From Golubevia sp. BC0850 (lineage: Eukaryota > Basidiomycota > Exobasidiomycetes > Golubeviales > Golubeviaceae): 64,000 bases of DNA. Positions 45,708 to 57,475 of this stretch are shown one piece after another. How positions within the stretch are numbered: the stretch's first letter is position 1; every line of letters begins with the position of its first letter. A program made the position numbers and the translations under genes. The stretch is from positions 248,001 through 312,000 of the forward strand of contig JAAVVG010000016.1 in the NCBI GenBank assembly GCA_012976225.1. The letters are read 5' to 3'. The notes under the pieces were generated by a model, which was given only the letters and a program-made list of their open reading frames with translations, was not told the origin of the DNA and ran no database searches.

Positions 45708-48700
45708 TTATAGTTGAGTGAATCTACCAGCGTCTCCATTTCCTGTGGCAGTAGCTGCAGCATTTGATGCTCCTCTCACAGCTCTGGTTGCTTGAGCGAT
45801 AGGTCCAGGAATGAAACTCAACAGTTCGTCCAAAGAAAAGATGCTACTAGATCTAGAGAAGAGAAGTAGAAGAACGACAACGACTAGAGCTGGAATCCAG
45901 AAGTACAGTAACATAGCGTCGTCCTTTAATTCGCGAGGTTTTGGTGGAGTATTGATCCTGCGAAGACGACGACCTTGACTGGGAGTAGAGAATGAAGTTG
46001 AGACGGCTGCAGAAGAGGTAGAAGCGATAGATTCGATCGGTTCCGACAAAGCTGAAGAAGGTCGACTGCTGCTGCGACCGGAAGGTCCAACGATTCCGTT
46101 AGAGGGAGCGGTTGATCTGTAAGACTCAGTGTTCATCCTGTTACTCGAGCTGCCATTCCAAGTGGAGCGAGAAGCGACTGAAGGTCTGCGTTGGTTCGAA
46201 GCCCTAGCAGAGTTTGAAGAGAACTCTTCTCCACTCTCGAGTTGAAGACCTTGCTCTGGTGCAGATGCAGGCGTACCCTCATTCTCGACAGCAGCCTCGC
46301 TTCCACTGTGTCCTGTTGGAGCTTCAGCAGCTAGGGTCGACTCGTAGGTTGGAGGTGGACTTGAATCCAAAGGCTGGTAGAGAGGGTTCAACCAAAGTGC
46401 ACTTTCCTCGACGATAGACTTGCAGATGTTGAGCATTCTCCTAGCCTCATCCGAAGCCCAAGCTTCACCACCTGAAGGAGAAGCGGTTCCGTCAGAGTTA
46501 GAATTGGATGAGGAACCGATCTCCTGATCTTGACTCTCTTCGGACGTATCCTTGTCCTTTCCTTTGGAAGATGGAGGTGATGAGGAGGACCAGGGGAGGT
46601 TGGTGAATCTCGGAGTGGCAGGTAGAGCTAGGTGGAAGACCGGAACAGCAGGCATGTGCATGTTCATCGCCATGTTTGGCCTTGGAAGCAGCTGAAGAGC
46701 TCTTCTACCTGGAAGGTTCGAAGCGGCCCATTCCAACCCATGACCAGTCCTGACACTGTCGTGAGCTTGAGCGAGCCATTCTCTGAAGGCTAAAGCAGAA
46801 TCGGTTCCAGGTGTCGAGGTAGCTTCGACCTCCTTGTCCTTGGACTTCTTGGATTCCTTTCCTTTCTCCTTTGGCTCCTTCTCATCCGATCCTGATGAGA
46901 ACAACTCCTTCTTCTCGTCTTGAGGTGTGGTTGAAGCCTGAGGGGTTTGGTCTCCTTTCACGACTTGACGGCTTGCAGGTAAGAGTGAGGGAGGTAAGGA
47001 CGTGTCGATGTCGAGAGACTCGTCGATGCTATCTTCTTTCTCATCTTCGCTCGATTCCTCGTCTGAATCGGACTCCAATTGGCTAGCGCAAGTACTGATG
47101 TTGTCCTCATCAATATCCTCTTGGCTGCTGGTCTCCTCGTCTTCCTGGCTTTCCCCCTCCTCCTCCTCGTCCTCCTCCTCAGAAAGAGATCCGATGGATT
47201 GAGAGAGCTGTTGAGCTGCCATCTGGATTCTGACCTTTTCACTTGCGTTCTCGGCCAAGAGCATTTCCACGTCCACTTGGTCCTTCTCCTTAGCCAACGT
47301 CAATGGAATCTTTCCTTCCACATTGATGAGATCATCTCTAGCTCCTCTGGAGAGCAGTGTTCTAGCAACTGTCAACCTTCCGTGTAGAGCAGCGAAATGA
47401 AGTGCCGTGTAGCCATTTTTGTCTCTAGCGTTCACTGGAGCAGCGTGCTTTCTAGCTAAGAGCGCCTCGACCAACTTGTGGAATCCTAAGATGACTGCTA
47501 AATGAAGTAGAGTGTGACCTTGAGAGTTGGCTAGACGTAAGGCATCTAGACGAGGAGCTCCTTCTGGAAGTGTTGACTCGTTCGAGAGGTCGACGTCTAG
47601 AAGAGAGAGGAAACTCAAGACGCTGTTCTGGAAGCTTTGACTGGATCCTCTACCGGTAGCGAAGAGTCCAGAGATAGCGTCAGTTCCAGGAGGAAGAGAG
47701 GCTCTGGATTGACCTGACGGAGTGGATGAAGTGGAGTTTCTTCCATTGTTGGGACTTGGACCATTCGAGCCAGCTCCTCCAGATCCGACCACTCTCATAG
47801 CGACATCCCTCGCACTCTGCATTTGACCAGTCATCTGAAGACCGACCACTTGAAGAGCCAACTCCATCAAGGCTCTATCCGTCTTGTCGACGTAGGTGAA
47901 GAATCGTAGTGGGTGGTCCTGAGTTTGAAAACCAAAGTTCTCGACGTCGACCAGCTCTCCAGATGGAGCAGCACGTTTCAGAGAGACGACGACTGGACCT
48001 GGAGAAGGCGAAGGAGGCAAGACGCAGACCAGAGTGTTGGAAGCCCAAACTTTGGTCTCTGGAGCTTGCACGTCTCCAAAGACGCATCTCAATCCAGGTA
48101 GGAAGCCAGATCCTAGGACGGTGACTTCGATTCCCCCAGTAGTTGGTCCTTCTCCCGGAATCAGCTTCTCGACTCTTGGAGCCGGAGCTGAAGAAGTCGA
48201 AGCGGAGGGAGTTTGAGGAGGCCCAGAGACGACGTTGGGAGGTGGACGTTGAGGAGAAGGAGATGAGAATGCGAGCTGCTGATGGCTGCTACCGGTCTGC
48301 ATGTAATCTGGCTGAGCTCGCTCCGAGTGAGAGAATTGAGGTTGAGTTCCAGCCATGTCGATGTCCATCTGATTGGAAGAGTTGTTCGTACCTCCGTTCA
48401 AAGCGATGAATTGTTGCAGCCCAGAAGAGTCCACGGGAATTCCGTCTTGAGCATCTCTCAAGAACTGTTCCAGATCGAAAGCAGGTGTGCTCTGAAGGTT
48501 GGTTTGAAGGGTTTGAGGAGATAGAGAACCTTGCATTTGAGAAGAGAGAGAATCATGAAAGCTGCCTGGAGCGAAGGCTTGAGGTGGAGGAGGTGGCAGA
48601 GCCTGAGCATCTGCAGTCATGCTCGAATTGCTCATTGGAGAGAAGGCGTTGGCTGTGGTCATGCTCCCACCGCTGTCACTGGAAGTCCTAGCCATGAATC

Positions 48701-51700
48701 CAGCGGCTGAAGCGAAGGAAATCCACTCCTCGTTCTGTTCGATCAAACCGAGCGGCGATGCTGGAGGAGCTGGACCAGAAGAAGAAGAAGACGAAGCGTT
48801 GGCTGGGGTTCCACTTCGAGTGCCAGCTCTGGACCTTGGCATGGTGACGAGATTGGTGCTTTCGCTGTCGGTTCTCTTCCTTCCAGTGGTCTCTCCTTTG
48901 TCGTAAGGCTTAGCCCTGCCCTTTTTCTTCGACGAGGAGGTAGAAGCTGCTGGAGGAGTGCTCTCTTTGGGCTGTTGACCAGGCGAAGCATCGAGGACCG
49001 ACGAGAAAGGCTGAGAAGCACGAGTTCCGAATTGAGGCGGGGCCTGAGGTGTTTCGAAAGAATTCCTCCTGGAAGTGGCGGCACTGGCGCTGTTGTTGGT
49101 CCTTCTTCCAACTCCTCTTTCCGAAGTCTTTCCAGGTTTGGTAGCAGCAGGGGTAGCCTTGACGACCTTCTTGGCTGCAATTCCGTCAGCAGCTGCCTTC
49201 CCCTTTCCTGCACTCTCGTTCTTTTCTCCAGCCTTCTCTTTTCCCTTCTTCACGGTAGCTTTGTGATCATCAGTGATCATGATTGGAGGAGTACTACCAG
49301 TAGCTACTGGATTGGATTGCCAATCTCTCATCGTAAAGATGATGCAGAATCCGACCTTCTCTTTGTGATGTCGACAGTAGCAGGTAATTCTAGTGGGTAG
49401 AATAACTTCTCCATCTTTGAATTCTAGATAATCACCACAGTTGAAGACTACGGGCCTGCTAGCCTCGGCCTGACTTCTCTTCTCGTGTAAGAGGTCTAAG
49501 GCGTTTGGAAGAGACCCGTCGATTCCGAAGAAGATTAGGTCTTCTTCATTGGCAGACGATTCGTCTTCGTCTCTTGCTGACCTCCCTCTGTTGGGATTGA
49601 CTGGTTTTCCTGCTTTTGAACTGGTTCTTCTCTCAGCCTTCCTGACCTCTCGTTGAGCGCATTGCTCGCAGACTGCGATCTTTTCGTGTGGAGGAGAAGC
49701 TGTGACGACTGCCGCGTCGACGTAGAGAGTCTTTTGAGGATCGACGTTCTTGATTTGGAACTTCCTCTGGGAACGTTTGGAGCCGCTCAGAGGAGGTAAC
49801 TTGAGATGAGTGAAGGACCCGATTCTCTCCCAAGCTTTGACAGAATCAGCAGAGGAAGAAGTAGAAGCAGCTCCAGATTCGACCTCTCTAACCAACTCCA
49901 ATCTCATCCTAACTTGAGTCTCAACCCTTGACTTGGCTCCTTTTAGAGGTAAACCATGAACATGAACTTGAACCTTTCCAGCATGGTTTGCATTGAGAGA
50001 TGAAATTGAAGGCTTGACGAGGGATTCTATCGGAGCTGAGAAAGGGATCTGTCCGTCTGGGGTTAAACCCGTGGTACTAGAAGTCGAAGGTGCGTTTGGA
50101 GTGGCCGAACTGATCGTTGCTTCTTCTTGAGGATCAGCGGATTCTGCACCGTGATCAGTGGCAGACGCTGCGAATGATGAGTTGATAGATCGATTGTGAC
50201 GTTGTCTCGAGGTGGAAGCTGGAGTTGGGGCTTCATCTCCGGAAGTGTAGTGACTTGTACCAGCGGCAGAAGGAGTTTGAGTAGAGAAGATTGAAGTGTC
50301 CATCAGGTGATTGACGTTGCTTTCAGATCCGCTGTTCCTTCTGGACGAGATCGCTGAAGGAGCGGCAGACAGAGGCGGGGTACCTTCTTCAGCAGTTCCA
50401 GCCGACCTTTGACCAGATCGAGAGTTCATCGCACTGGATTGTGATGGATAGAAGGAGGGCGGAATCCTGTCTGGAGCCGTAGAGATCGTCAAGCCAGAAT
50501 GAGGCAAGGAATGAGTGTTACGCTCTGGGGACATGCTCTCGTTACCCAAAGATGGAGGACTGCAGTTTAATGAGAGAGGGAGAGAGAATTTGGGAGTTAG
50601 AAAGGGGTGGGTTCGAGGTAGAGGAGAAGGCAGGAGCTGCGAAGTGGCCGCAAACACTCGACTTGGGAACGTAAGGCAAACCAATTCTGTCTTCATTCCC
50701 ACCAACGCTTCCTCCAGCTCCTTCTTCAGCTCTTTTTGGCCTCTCAATTAGCGATCCATCTATCCGAAAGCCTCACTAAATCACGATCTATCAAAGTACT
50801 CACTCAAAGCTGCCTTCCTGAATCAAGCTCTCGAACATCTCTTCATCCCCATCTGCATCCTTCCTTCCGTTCTCGGCTCCGACACTGCTACTATCCAAAT
50901 CCATTCCAACGGCTGATGCATTCCCATTCCCGTTCATTGAGGATTGAGGTTGAGAATGCAACTTAGGAATAGTAGTTGGAGGATTTCTCCCATTCCTAGC
51001 GCCAACTCCATTCGGGCTTGAACAATTTGAAGCACCTTGATTGACATAGGATTGAGCTAGACTGCCATTTGAAAGAGCAGAAGTGTGTTCATTAGGTCTT
51101 GAGTTGACATCCCAATTGGACTTGGAATTTGGATGATACGAGTTGACGTTAGAGTTCCAGTCTTCCAGGCTTGTGTTACTTGGTGATGATGAACCTTCAT
51201 TCGATTTAGAAAAGGTGGGTGAAGAAATGATAGAATCATGATCAGCTTAGCTACCCCTCCTTCCTTCCTCTGCCATGCTGCGTCTTCCCCCAACCTCCAT
51301 CTTCCTTTGTCTTTCTCCCCTACGCCCCCAAACTTCGCGTCAAATTACTCACCTTGTTCAACCTGATTACCCCTGCCACCTCCAGTATACTTGGTATAAG
51401 AGAACAGTCCATTCCCCAACGAGACATGCTGTTTCGGTTCCTGATTCTCAAAGATAGAGATCTCACTATCTGAAGAACTTGAAGCCTCCGACTTATCAGA
51501 TAGCTTCAGATTAGAATTCGCATTAACATGGACCTGCGAATCGTTGATATCATTGTTGTTTGAGATCCTCCTTGAAGTTCTGGTCTTTCCTTTGCCATTC
51601 CCGCCTGCACTCCCATCGACTGAGATTTGACCCACATCTAAGTCCTGAAATCCATTGAAGACTGGCATGTTGATGTTGAAATCTTGAGGTTTCTGACCTG

Positions 51701-51929
51701 AGAAGTAAGGATCAAGACTTACGATTCCTCCACCAACTGCTGCTTGAGGAGATTGAAAACTTTTTGGTGCTTGATTTGAATCTCCACCGTCAGAGGAGGA
51801 ACTATCTGGTGAAGAGGTCGTAAGCTCAGGAGGTGAATTGGATGAATGATTTGATTCGTATTGTGATTGTGATGGATGAGAATTAGAATTACGAGGAAGA
51901 GTTGAATAGAAGGAAGAAGAAGAATCCAT
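45708..51929 (-). CDS. SPT23: SPT23/MGA2-type membrane-tethered transcription factor
   Basis: ER-membrane precursor of a transcription factor that controls unsaturated fatty acid synthesis (OLE1) and membrane fluidity, released by ubiquitin/proteasome processing in yeast. Exons 51929-51353, 51194-50804 and 50559-45708 give 1939 aa, longer than yeast Spt23/Mga2 (about 1100). A disordered N-terminus is followed by a conserved block near residues 420-600: VHVHGLPLKGAKSRVETQVR, then the Cys-rich CEQCAQREVRKAERRTSSKA and ITCYCRHHKEKVGFCIIFTM. An IPT/TIG domain (about 1117-1185; KLIPGEGPTTGGIEVTVLG) follows, then ankyrin repeats (about 1320-1430; HTLLHLAVILGFHKLVEALL, GYTALHFAALHGRLTVARTL) and an acidic stretch. 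A single C-terminal membrane segment, YFWIPALVVVVLLLLF, sits near residue 1878. This full domain order is diagnostic. The C-terminus would lie in the ER lumen. Confidence 0.92.
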
Positions 51930-52736
51930 TGGTTAAAACCCTCTTTGTCTTATAAACTCTGCGATTTGTTTGGAAGAGATATCTTTTTTAAAAACTTTCA
52001 ATTGAGGGAAAGCCACGAGAAAAAAGGAGAAGAAAGGAGAAGAGAGGAGTTAGAAAGTTTGGTGAATGAAGGGTAGGTGCCATATTGCCAATGTTCCTTC
52101 GGAACGCCCTCATTAAGCGCGGAAAGCATCAAACGTACTCACTGGATGGTGAATGAGAAGTGGATTATCTCATTTAGATAACAGAAGGAGGCAGTTTGTC
52201 GAGAGATTTGAAGCTGAACGGGTAGGGCGATGCTCAGCTGGTGGCCGGTGGATGAAATTAGAAGCTTATTAGAAGATTGAAGGAAAACGTTGAATGAAAT
52301 TAGGAATTAGCCTGAATGTCGATTTGGGGACTGAAGCGTTTGTATGCTGGTGAAGTGAAGATTGAGGATCAAGATTCACTTACAGCGAATCAGACGCGGT
52401 GGAATAGAAGTTAATAAGGAAGAAGTGCGTTCTTGACTTGATAGATGTAGTGGTGGGTTGAGGTTTGAAGTGATCCAAGAAGAATGAAGCAAATTGCCGA
52501 GATAGAAAAGCAAAAGGCTTAAGATAGAACCAAAAGTGAAGTTAGAGGGAAGAGAGTGAAGAGAGTTAACGGTTTCTGTTTCCCCAACGCTTTTTCGAAG
52601 TTCCGAGGTTCGCGCGTACTATTCAAGAGACATTCCAGGAAGTCACTTTTATATCATGCTTTCCAGAGAAAACTGGATCGGTAAAGTGAACAAATCGAAT
52701 AGCAAAGTGATATAGGAAGAGGGCGCCAGAAAGACG
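51930..52736. other. SPT23 upstream region
   Basis: About 0.8 kb between the SPT23 start and the 3' end of the frameshifted F-box-like gene. No gene is supported; presumably promoter and 5' leader. Confidence 0.4.
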
Positions 52737-54379
52737 TCAAACTCCAACCTTGTTTGCCACCCAAACCTGCTTCGGAAAGTCCCACGCCCTCCCTCTTTCC
52801 CCTCGTCCCTCCTGGTCAGAGTCAGATCCATAGCCATAAACTCCACATTCTATCCCCCGGTACCAATCATCACCATTCGTCGGGTTTACCATGGCCTCGA
52901 CGGCGTCATACTCGGGCTCCAAGTCTCTTTCGTTTTGAACCGATCCGTACTCGAGGGAGGTGCTTTGAGGCAATAGACCAGAGAGATACCGATCAAAGAG
53001 TCAGTGAAGCAATTAAAAAGAGGAAGTAGTTTGGCCACTCGCTCTCGAGTCTAGAGATGTCTCTTCACTCACTTCCAGTCCACCAAGTGTTCTTTCGTGA
53101 CCTTCTCCAAAGTCGGCCCGCCTTTGCGATCAGTTCTGTGTAGATCCAATTCAATGTCAGCTTCCTTGAGTAGCTGAGAGAGCGATGGAAGAGAGAGATG
53201 TGGGGAAAGAGAGAACGAGTCCAGAGAAGAGTCAAACTTCAGCCTGAGCCCAAGGCCTAAAGGGCATCTTCTCCCTTCTATTCTGTTTACTCTCCCAGTG
53301 GTTCAGTCACCAAGAAACTTACTCTTGATCTGATCTCAAAAGCAGCTCCGTCTTCCACCTCGGAATTCCCTTTTGGAACGATTGGAAGTCGAGTGTTCTG
53401 AAAAAATGTTTCGCTGAATTTGAAATGCTTCACCTTCCCCCATGATTCTATGTAGAGAACTAGAGCTCCCTTTTCACTTGTTCCAACCTTTGGTTCATGT
53501 TCGTTCTCAGTCTTGATCCTAGATATAGACGCTTCTTCTTGTTTAACCTCTTTTCTCCCATATCCTAAAACATTTCTGTAAATGCCCCACACATCCCTCC
53601 AAGAGATCTCACGACCCGAATGAGTAGACTTAGAGGATAAGTTTCCATAGTCTAAATGTACAAAAGGATTGCAATGCTCGTAATCAGTGTCCCATAAGTC
53701 GATCTCTCTCGTTTCCAGCTTCAGATTTCCACAGAGGATAGGCAGAGCTTCGAAGATGGCAGATAAACCTAAGCAATGTTCACTTTTGATTTTGAGTACC
53801 TTTAAAGTTCTGAAAGTCTGAGCAAATAGAGTAAACCATTCCTTCCGATACTTTCCAAGATCAGGACGAGGTTGCCCAACGTTCGATGCTAGATATCTTT
53901 TGGTAATATCTTCATCATCGAAATCGATTAGCTTCAGCTCTGTAACATTGTTTAAAGATGGTAGTAGCTTGTTCCAGAAGTCGTTGGCTCCGATCTGGTT
54001 CTTCCATCGATTTTTTGACTCAAGGTTCAAAACTTGGATTTGACTGGCAATCGAAGGGTTCTTGTAGATGAAGTCTATCCTGTCTAGTAGAATAGCCCTA
54101 TTTCTTGGTTCATCATACCCGATGTCATGACTGTTTAAGATGGTGAAGGTAGAGAACCTTAGAGGATAGATTAGCTGAGAAAAAGTTGCAGGACGAGGCC
54201 AGCGCGGAAGAAGTTCGATGAAAGTTAAAGTAATCGTATTCGTCGTCTTGCTCCATTTCCCCATCTATTGCGAGGATCAAAGCTGCCTTCCAGAACTCTA
54301 TGGGTAAAGGTTTGAGAATGGAGGAGTTGTTGGAAGTTCTTGAAGGAAAATTATTCGAGCTGAAGGACCGAAGAGCCAT
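52737..54379 (-). pseudogene. F-box-like/LRR protein gene with a one-base frameshift
   Basis: The ATG at 54379 starts a frame with an F-box-like segment (LPIEFWKAALILAIDGEM ... FHRTSSALASSCN). The continuation that fits the family, FSQLIYPLRFSTFTIL, lies one frame away. The shift falls at the A5 run 54180-54184 (plus strand); four bases there would keep the frame. The rest is open for 300 codons and LRR-like (IQVLNLESKNRW, LPSLNNVTELKLIDF, TFRTLKVLKIKSEHC). Further GT-AG exons are 53173-53073 (LLKEADIELDLHRTDRKGGP...) and 52962-52737 (acidic tail ending WVANKVGV). Because the rest is intact and splice sites are sound, this is either a very recent inactivation, a population variant, or a sequence error in a homopolymer. 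Confidence 0.65.
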
Positions 54380-54726
54380 AAAGGATTAAGGATGCTTGGA
54401 GGTTCTTGCTCCTGACGATACAGGAGGTTGTAGATTTCTGTTGGAATAGCTAGAACGGAAGGATGAAGATGAAGGCGGAGAAGATGAGAGGAGGAGCAAC
54501 AGGGACGGGAATATTAATTAATGTTGTCGCGAGAAGAAAGTAAATGGAAGAATCGAACGAAAAAGCTCTGATCCCAAGTCCAACTCATTCTTGCCCAAGT
54601 CGATTCCTCCGGGTAAGGTATCATATATCATCAAAAGGATGATACGCTTTTTGAAGGGAGTGGAAGAAGGATATGCTAATTGCTCACCCATCTTGGATTC
54701 CGTACTTCTCTGATCTCCAACAGTCC
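54380..54726. other. Intergenic between divergent genes
   Basis: About 350 bp upstream of both the F-box-like gene and the small plus-strand gene. No distinct motif. Confidence 0.3.
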
Positions 54727-55036
54727 AAATGTATTTTGTGAACTCCCTTCTCTTTGGCCCTAAGCTTCGATTCAAGCCTTCGTCTCTCTATCTCACCAAA
54801 CGTTCAAGCTTCAACGACATGGACTCAAAGTGAGTGCAGAGTCAGTTATGGACCTCCACACACCACTCCATCCCGCCGCAGTCTTTTCCCCTGCAAGTGA
54901 ACAAGGGATTGGACGGGCAGGGCGGATCCAAACTCAATCTAATAAGCACAAGAAAACAATCAACAAGAAAGTGCTACCAGAGACACGTTCGAAGAGTGCT
55001 AGAATAGAACATTTTGGGACGCCAAGTATTCGATGA
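54727..55036 (+). CDS. Small basic protein, tentative
   Basis: A tentative two-exon gene: 54727-54831 and 54897-55036, intron 65 nt with GTGAGT and AAG borders, in frame for about 80 aa. The first exon (MYFVNSLLFGPKLRFKPSSL) has basic and hydrophobic residues without acidic ones, as in a mitochondrial presequence. The second is basic (SNKHKKTINKKVLPETRSKS). No family recognised. The intact splice signals and the basic composition are the only support, so this could be chance. Confidence 0.3.
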
Positions 55037-55193
55037 TGATCGTCTCTACTTTCGACTTCCGATGCCATCTCCCCTCTTCTTTCCATTTTCTCTCACTTTT
55101 CAAAGCATTTTAGGCTGTCTTGGGCCAGAGCTCAAGAATCCCTCCAACGCCTGCCTAATCACTTGACAAATGGGCAGAGCTCGAGTGCTCGAG

Positions 55194-55201
55194 TATAAAA
55201 A
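55194..55201 (+). promoter_or_regulatory. TATA box
   Basis: TATAAAAA 67 bp upstream of the ATG at 55261 of the small secreted protein. Confidence 0.65.
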
Positions 55202-55260
55202 GTCTCCTGTTTGTTCGATGATCCCGATCTCGACCAACCTCACTTCTCTCTTCCATCAAG

Positions 55261-56270
55261 ATGTTCAAGTCAATTCTCAATTTACTTCTCACGTCATCTC
55301 TAGTCTACGCCTCAATCATCCCTTCAGAAGACACCTCTCTCTCAAAAAGACAATCTACCCAATGGCAATACAGTTGTGCAAGCGACACACCAAAAGCAGC
55401 TCCTTCAAATTTTAAAGCTTTCGATCTAGGAGGATGTAATGTTCAGCTGTCTTTCAATAAGGACAGGTACGTCGGCGTCCAATGGGCCTTCAAAGGAGTC
55501 TATCCAGACGGATCTTCCATCGAGCATAAGCCTTTCAGAGACTTCAACAACTTCGGAGTTTCAGATACTTTCTATCCTTTCTTAGGAAACAATTTCATCA
55601 CCAAGTTCCCAGGAGCAAGCCCATTCACAGCTATTCATGAGTTCCGATCAGTTTGTAAGGGTGGAATCGCTCCAAAGAGTTGGGTTTTTTACACGACTAG
55701 TGATGGCGCCTGCTCTCCTCAAGGTTATCGCTACACTACCGGAGAGATCAAAACTGTTGGAGATGTTAGAAGACCAAGCAAGGTTACTCCAAGTTTAAGA
55801 CGAATCAACGATGCAGGAGACTTCGAGGTGTCTTGGAGCCCAGTCGCCGATGCAAGTGCTTATTCCGTAATCGTAGAGTATCCAACTGGTACAGATGAAG
55901 TCGGAAACCCTTACAGAAATGTCAGAGGAGAGAGGATTAATGTGAGTACTGAAGAATTGCTCGCCGCCACCCAAAGTTCTTCGTCCTAACCTCTTCATGC
56001 TGTTCTCCCTCCTTCTGTTCAGGCTGGAACCAACCGTGCTGTAGTAGCTACGACTAGTAGAATCCAAGGCGACAACCGAAAGGCAGTGGTCAATGTTGTC
56101 AATTCTCAAGGTGAGTTTCGACTCCCTTGACCGTCGATTCTTTGAAGACCTTACTGACGCTCTCCCGTCTCCTCTTCACGACCCTCTCGCCACCCTGTCC
56201 ACGCTAATCAAACTCCGCAGGAGTCTGGTCTTTCACCGACGACGTACAAATCGTGTCTGCCAAGTACTAG
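55261..56270 (+). CDS. Small secreted protein with Kex2-type propeptide site
   Basis: Exons 55261-55941, 56023-56110 and 56221-56270 give 272 aa. The first 18 residues form a signal peptide (MFKSILNLLLTSSLVYAS). A short propeptide follows, ending in Lys-Arg (SLSKRQST), a Kex2 cleavage site. The mature part contains paired-looking cysteines (YSCAS, GGCNVQL, SVCKGG, GACSPQ) and many aromatic residues, with a C-terminal fibronectin-III-like beta pattern (FEVSWSPVADASAYSVIVEY). No enzyme motif seen. The TATA box, signal and propeptide suggest a regulated extracellular protein, possibly an effector-like or cell-surface protein (inference). Confidence 0.8.
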
Positions 56271-57475
56271 CGAGGTTCAACTCATCTTCATAGCGGTTCA
56301 CACAGCGTATCGTTCCTACCTTATTCCTTCCTCTCAATCTCTTAATTCCTGAGAATGTTAAAATAGCATCGATCTTCTCAAATGCCTGCTTAAAAGGGCA
56401 CTCTACTCACTTTTACTCAGTAATGTAAATACCCGATCTTGAGCATTTTCTCTCTTGTCTCTTTTTGGGATTGTTCTTCTGCGCTTGATGGTCTCCTCCA
56501 CGATTTCCTTTGTCATAAAGGTCTCGAAACTTTGCTGATTAGTATAGCGAGGATTTGAAGAGAGGGAGAAGGTAGCCCGGATCTAGCCTGCCATAGAGGT
56601 CATTCAATTAGTTTGTTGCTGTTATGGTTTCCATGATCATGAAAAAGTTCAGAGAAGTTTTACAGAAGAAGGTTCAATGGCAATCTTCTTGAAGAATCGA
56701 AGTTTACTAACGTCGAGGGAAGTCATTGTTCCTACCACTCCTATTAATTGTTATCAACAGATTATGACTAAGGATAAAGAGAAACTTCAGCAATGGAAGA
56801 AAATGAGAGGACTTCTGAAAGATCAATTTGATGAGAAGGATCTTAAGGGGAGAGTCAAATTGACTTACTTCCAAAAAGGAGAAACTCGTGAGTTTTGGGA
56901 GGTCGAGAAAGTATCTATGCCTAGAATTTTCGAGCATCGTAAGGAGTCCTCAACTCATTCTCTCTTTCTTTCTATAAACACCTGCTGTTCTTCTCCCTTC
57001 TTTCCTCTCGTCAGTTGGGATCCTTCAAAAGGAGAGAATTGTCTCTCAGTTCTAGACTGGGTCGCTCCTTTCCCTCTTTGAGACGAATCCCTCACAACCC
57101 ATCTTCTTATTCTTACGAAGCCAATCTGACTATCCATCAAGGAACTCTCACAGTCAGGTTTGAACCAAGCAAAGTGTACACGCTTTCATGTAACATCAAC
57201 ATCAACAGTCATTCCTCAATGTCTCACTCCTTTTCTCTTTGTTTTCCGCTCGTGTTAACGCCTTTTTTACCATTGTTTGCCTGATCTTATTTCAATTCTA
57301 CGGTCGTATCCCTCCTTAAAAAGAACTCTTAAATTCTTCAGATTGTCGAACCAGCGACTTGTTTTGAATCGCTTCAGAGATCTCACACACATCATTCCAA
57401 CTCTCTCAACGCGTCCCAACAAGATTCTCCAAGACCTAAAATACAACACAAAACCACACAAAACCACCATCTCTC
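56271..57475. other. Intergenic with an unassigned open frame
   Basis: Convergent 3' side of the secreted-protein and PSF2 genes. From about 56586 to 57081 a plus-strand frame stays open and has Lys/Gln-rich helical content (DKEKLQQWKKMRGLLKDQFD), with an ATG at 56677. I recognise no family and find no convincing start or splice pattern; it could be an old gene fragment. Confidence 0.3.

Noticed and set aside
46958-47387. Alternative frames in the SPT23 acidic region
   Set aside because: Codon bias of the Glu/Asp/Ser run opens several frames; the main frame carries IPT, ankyrin and membrane parts.
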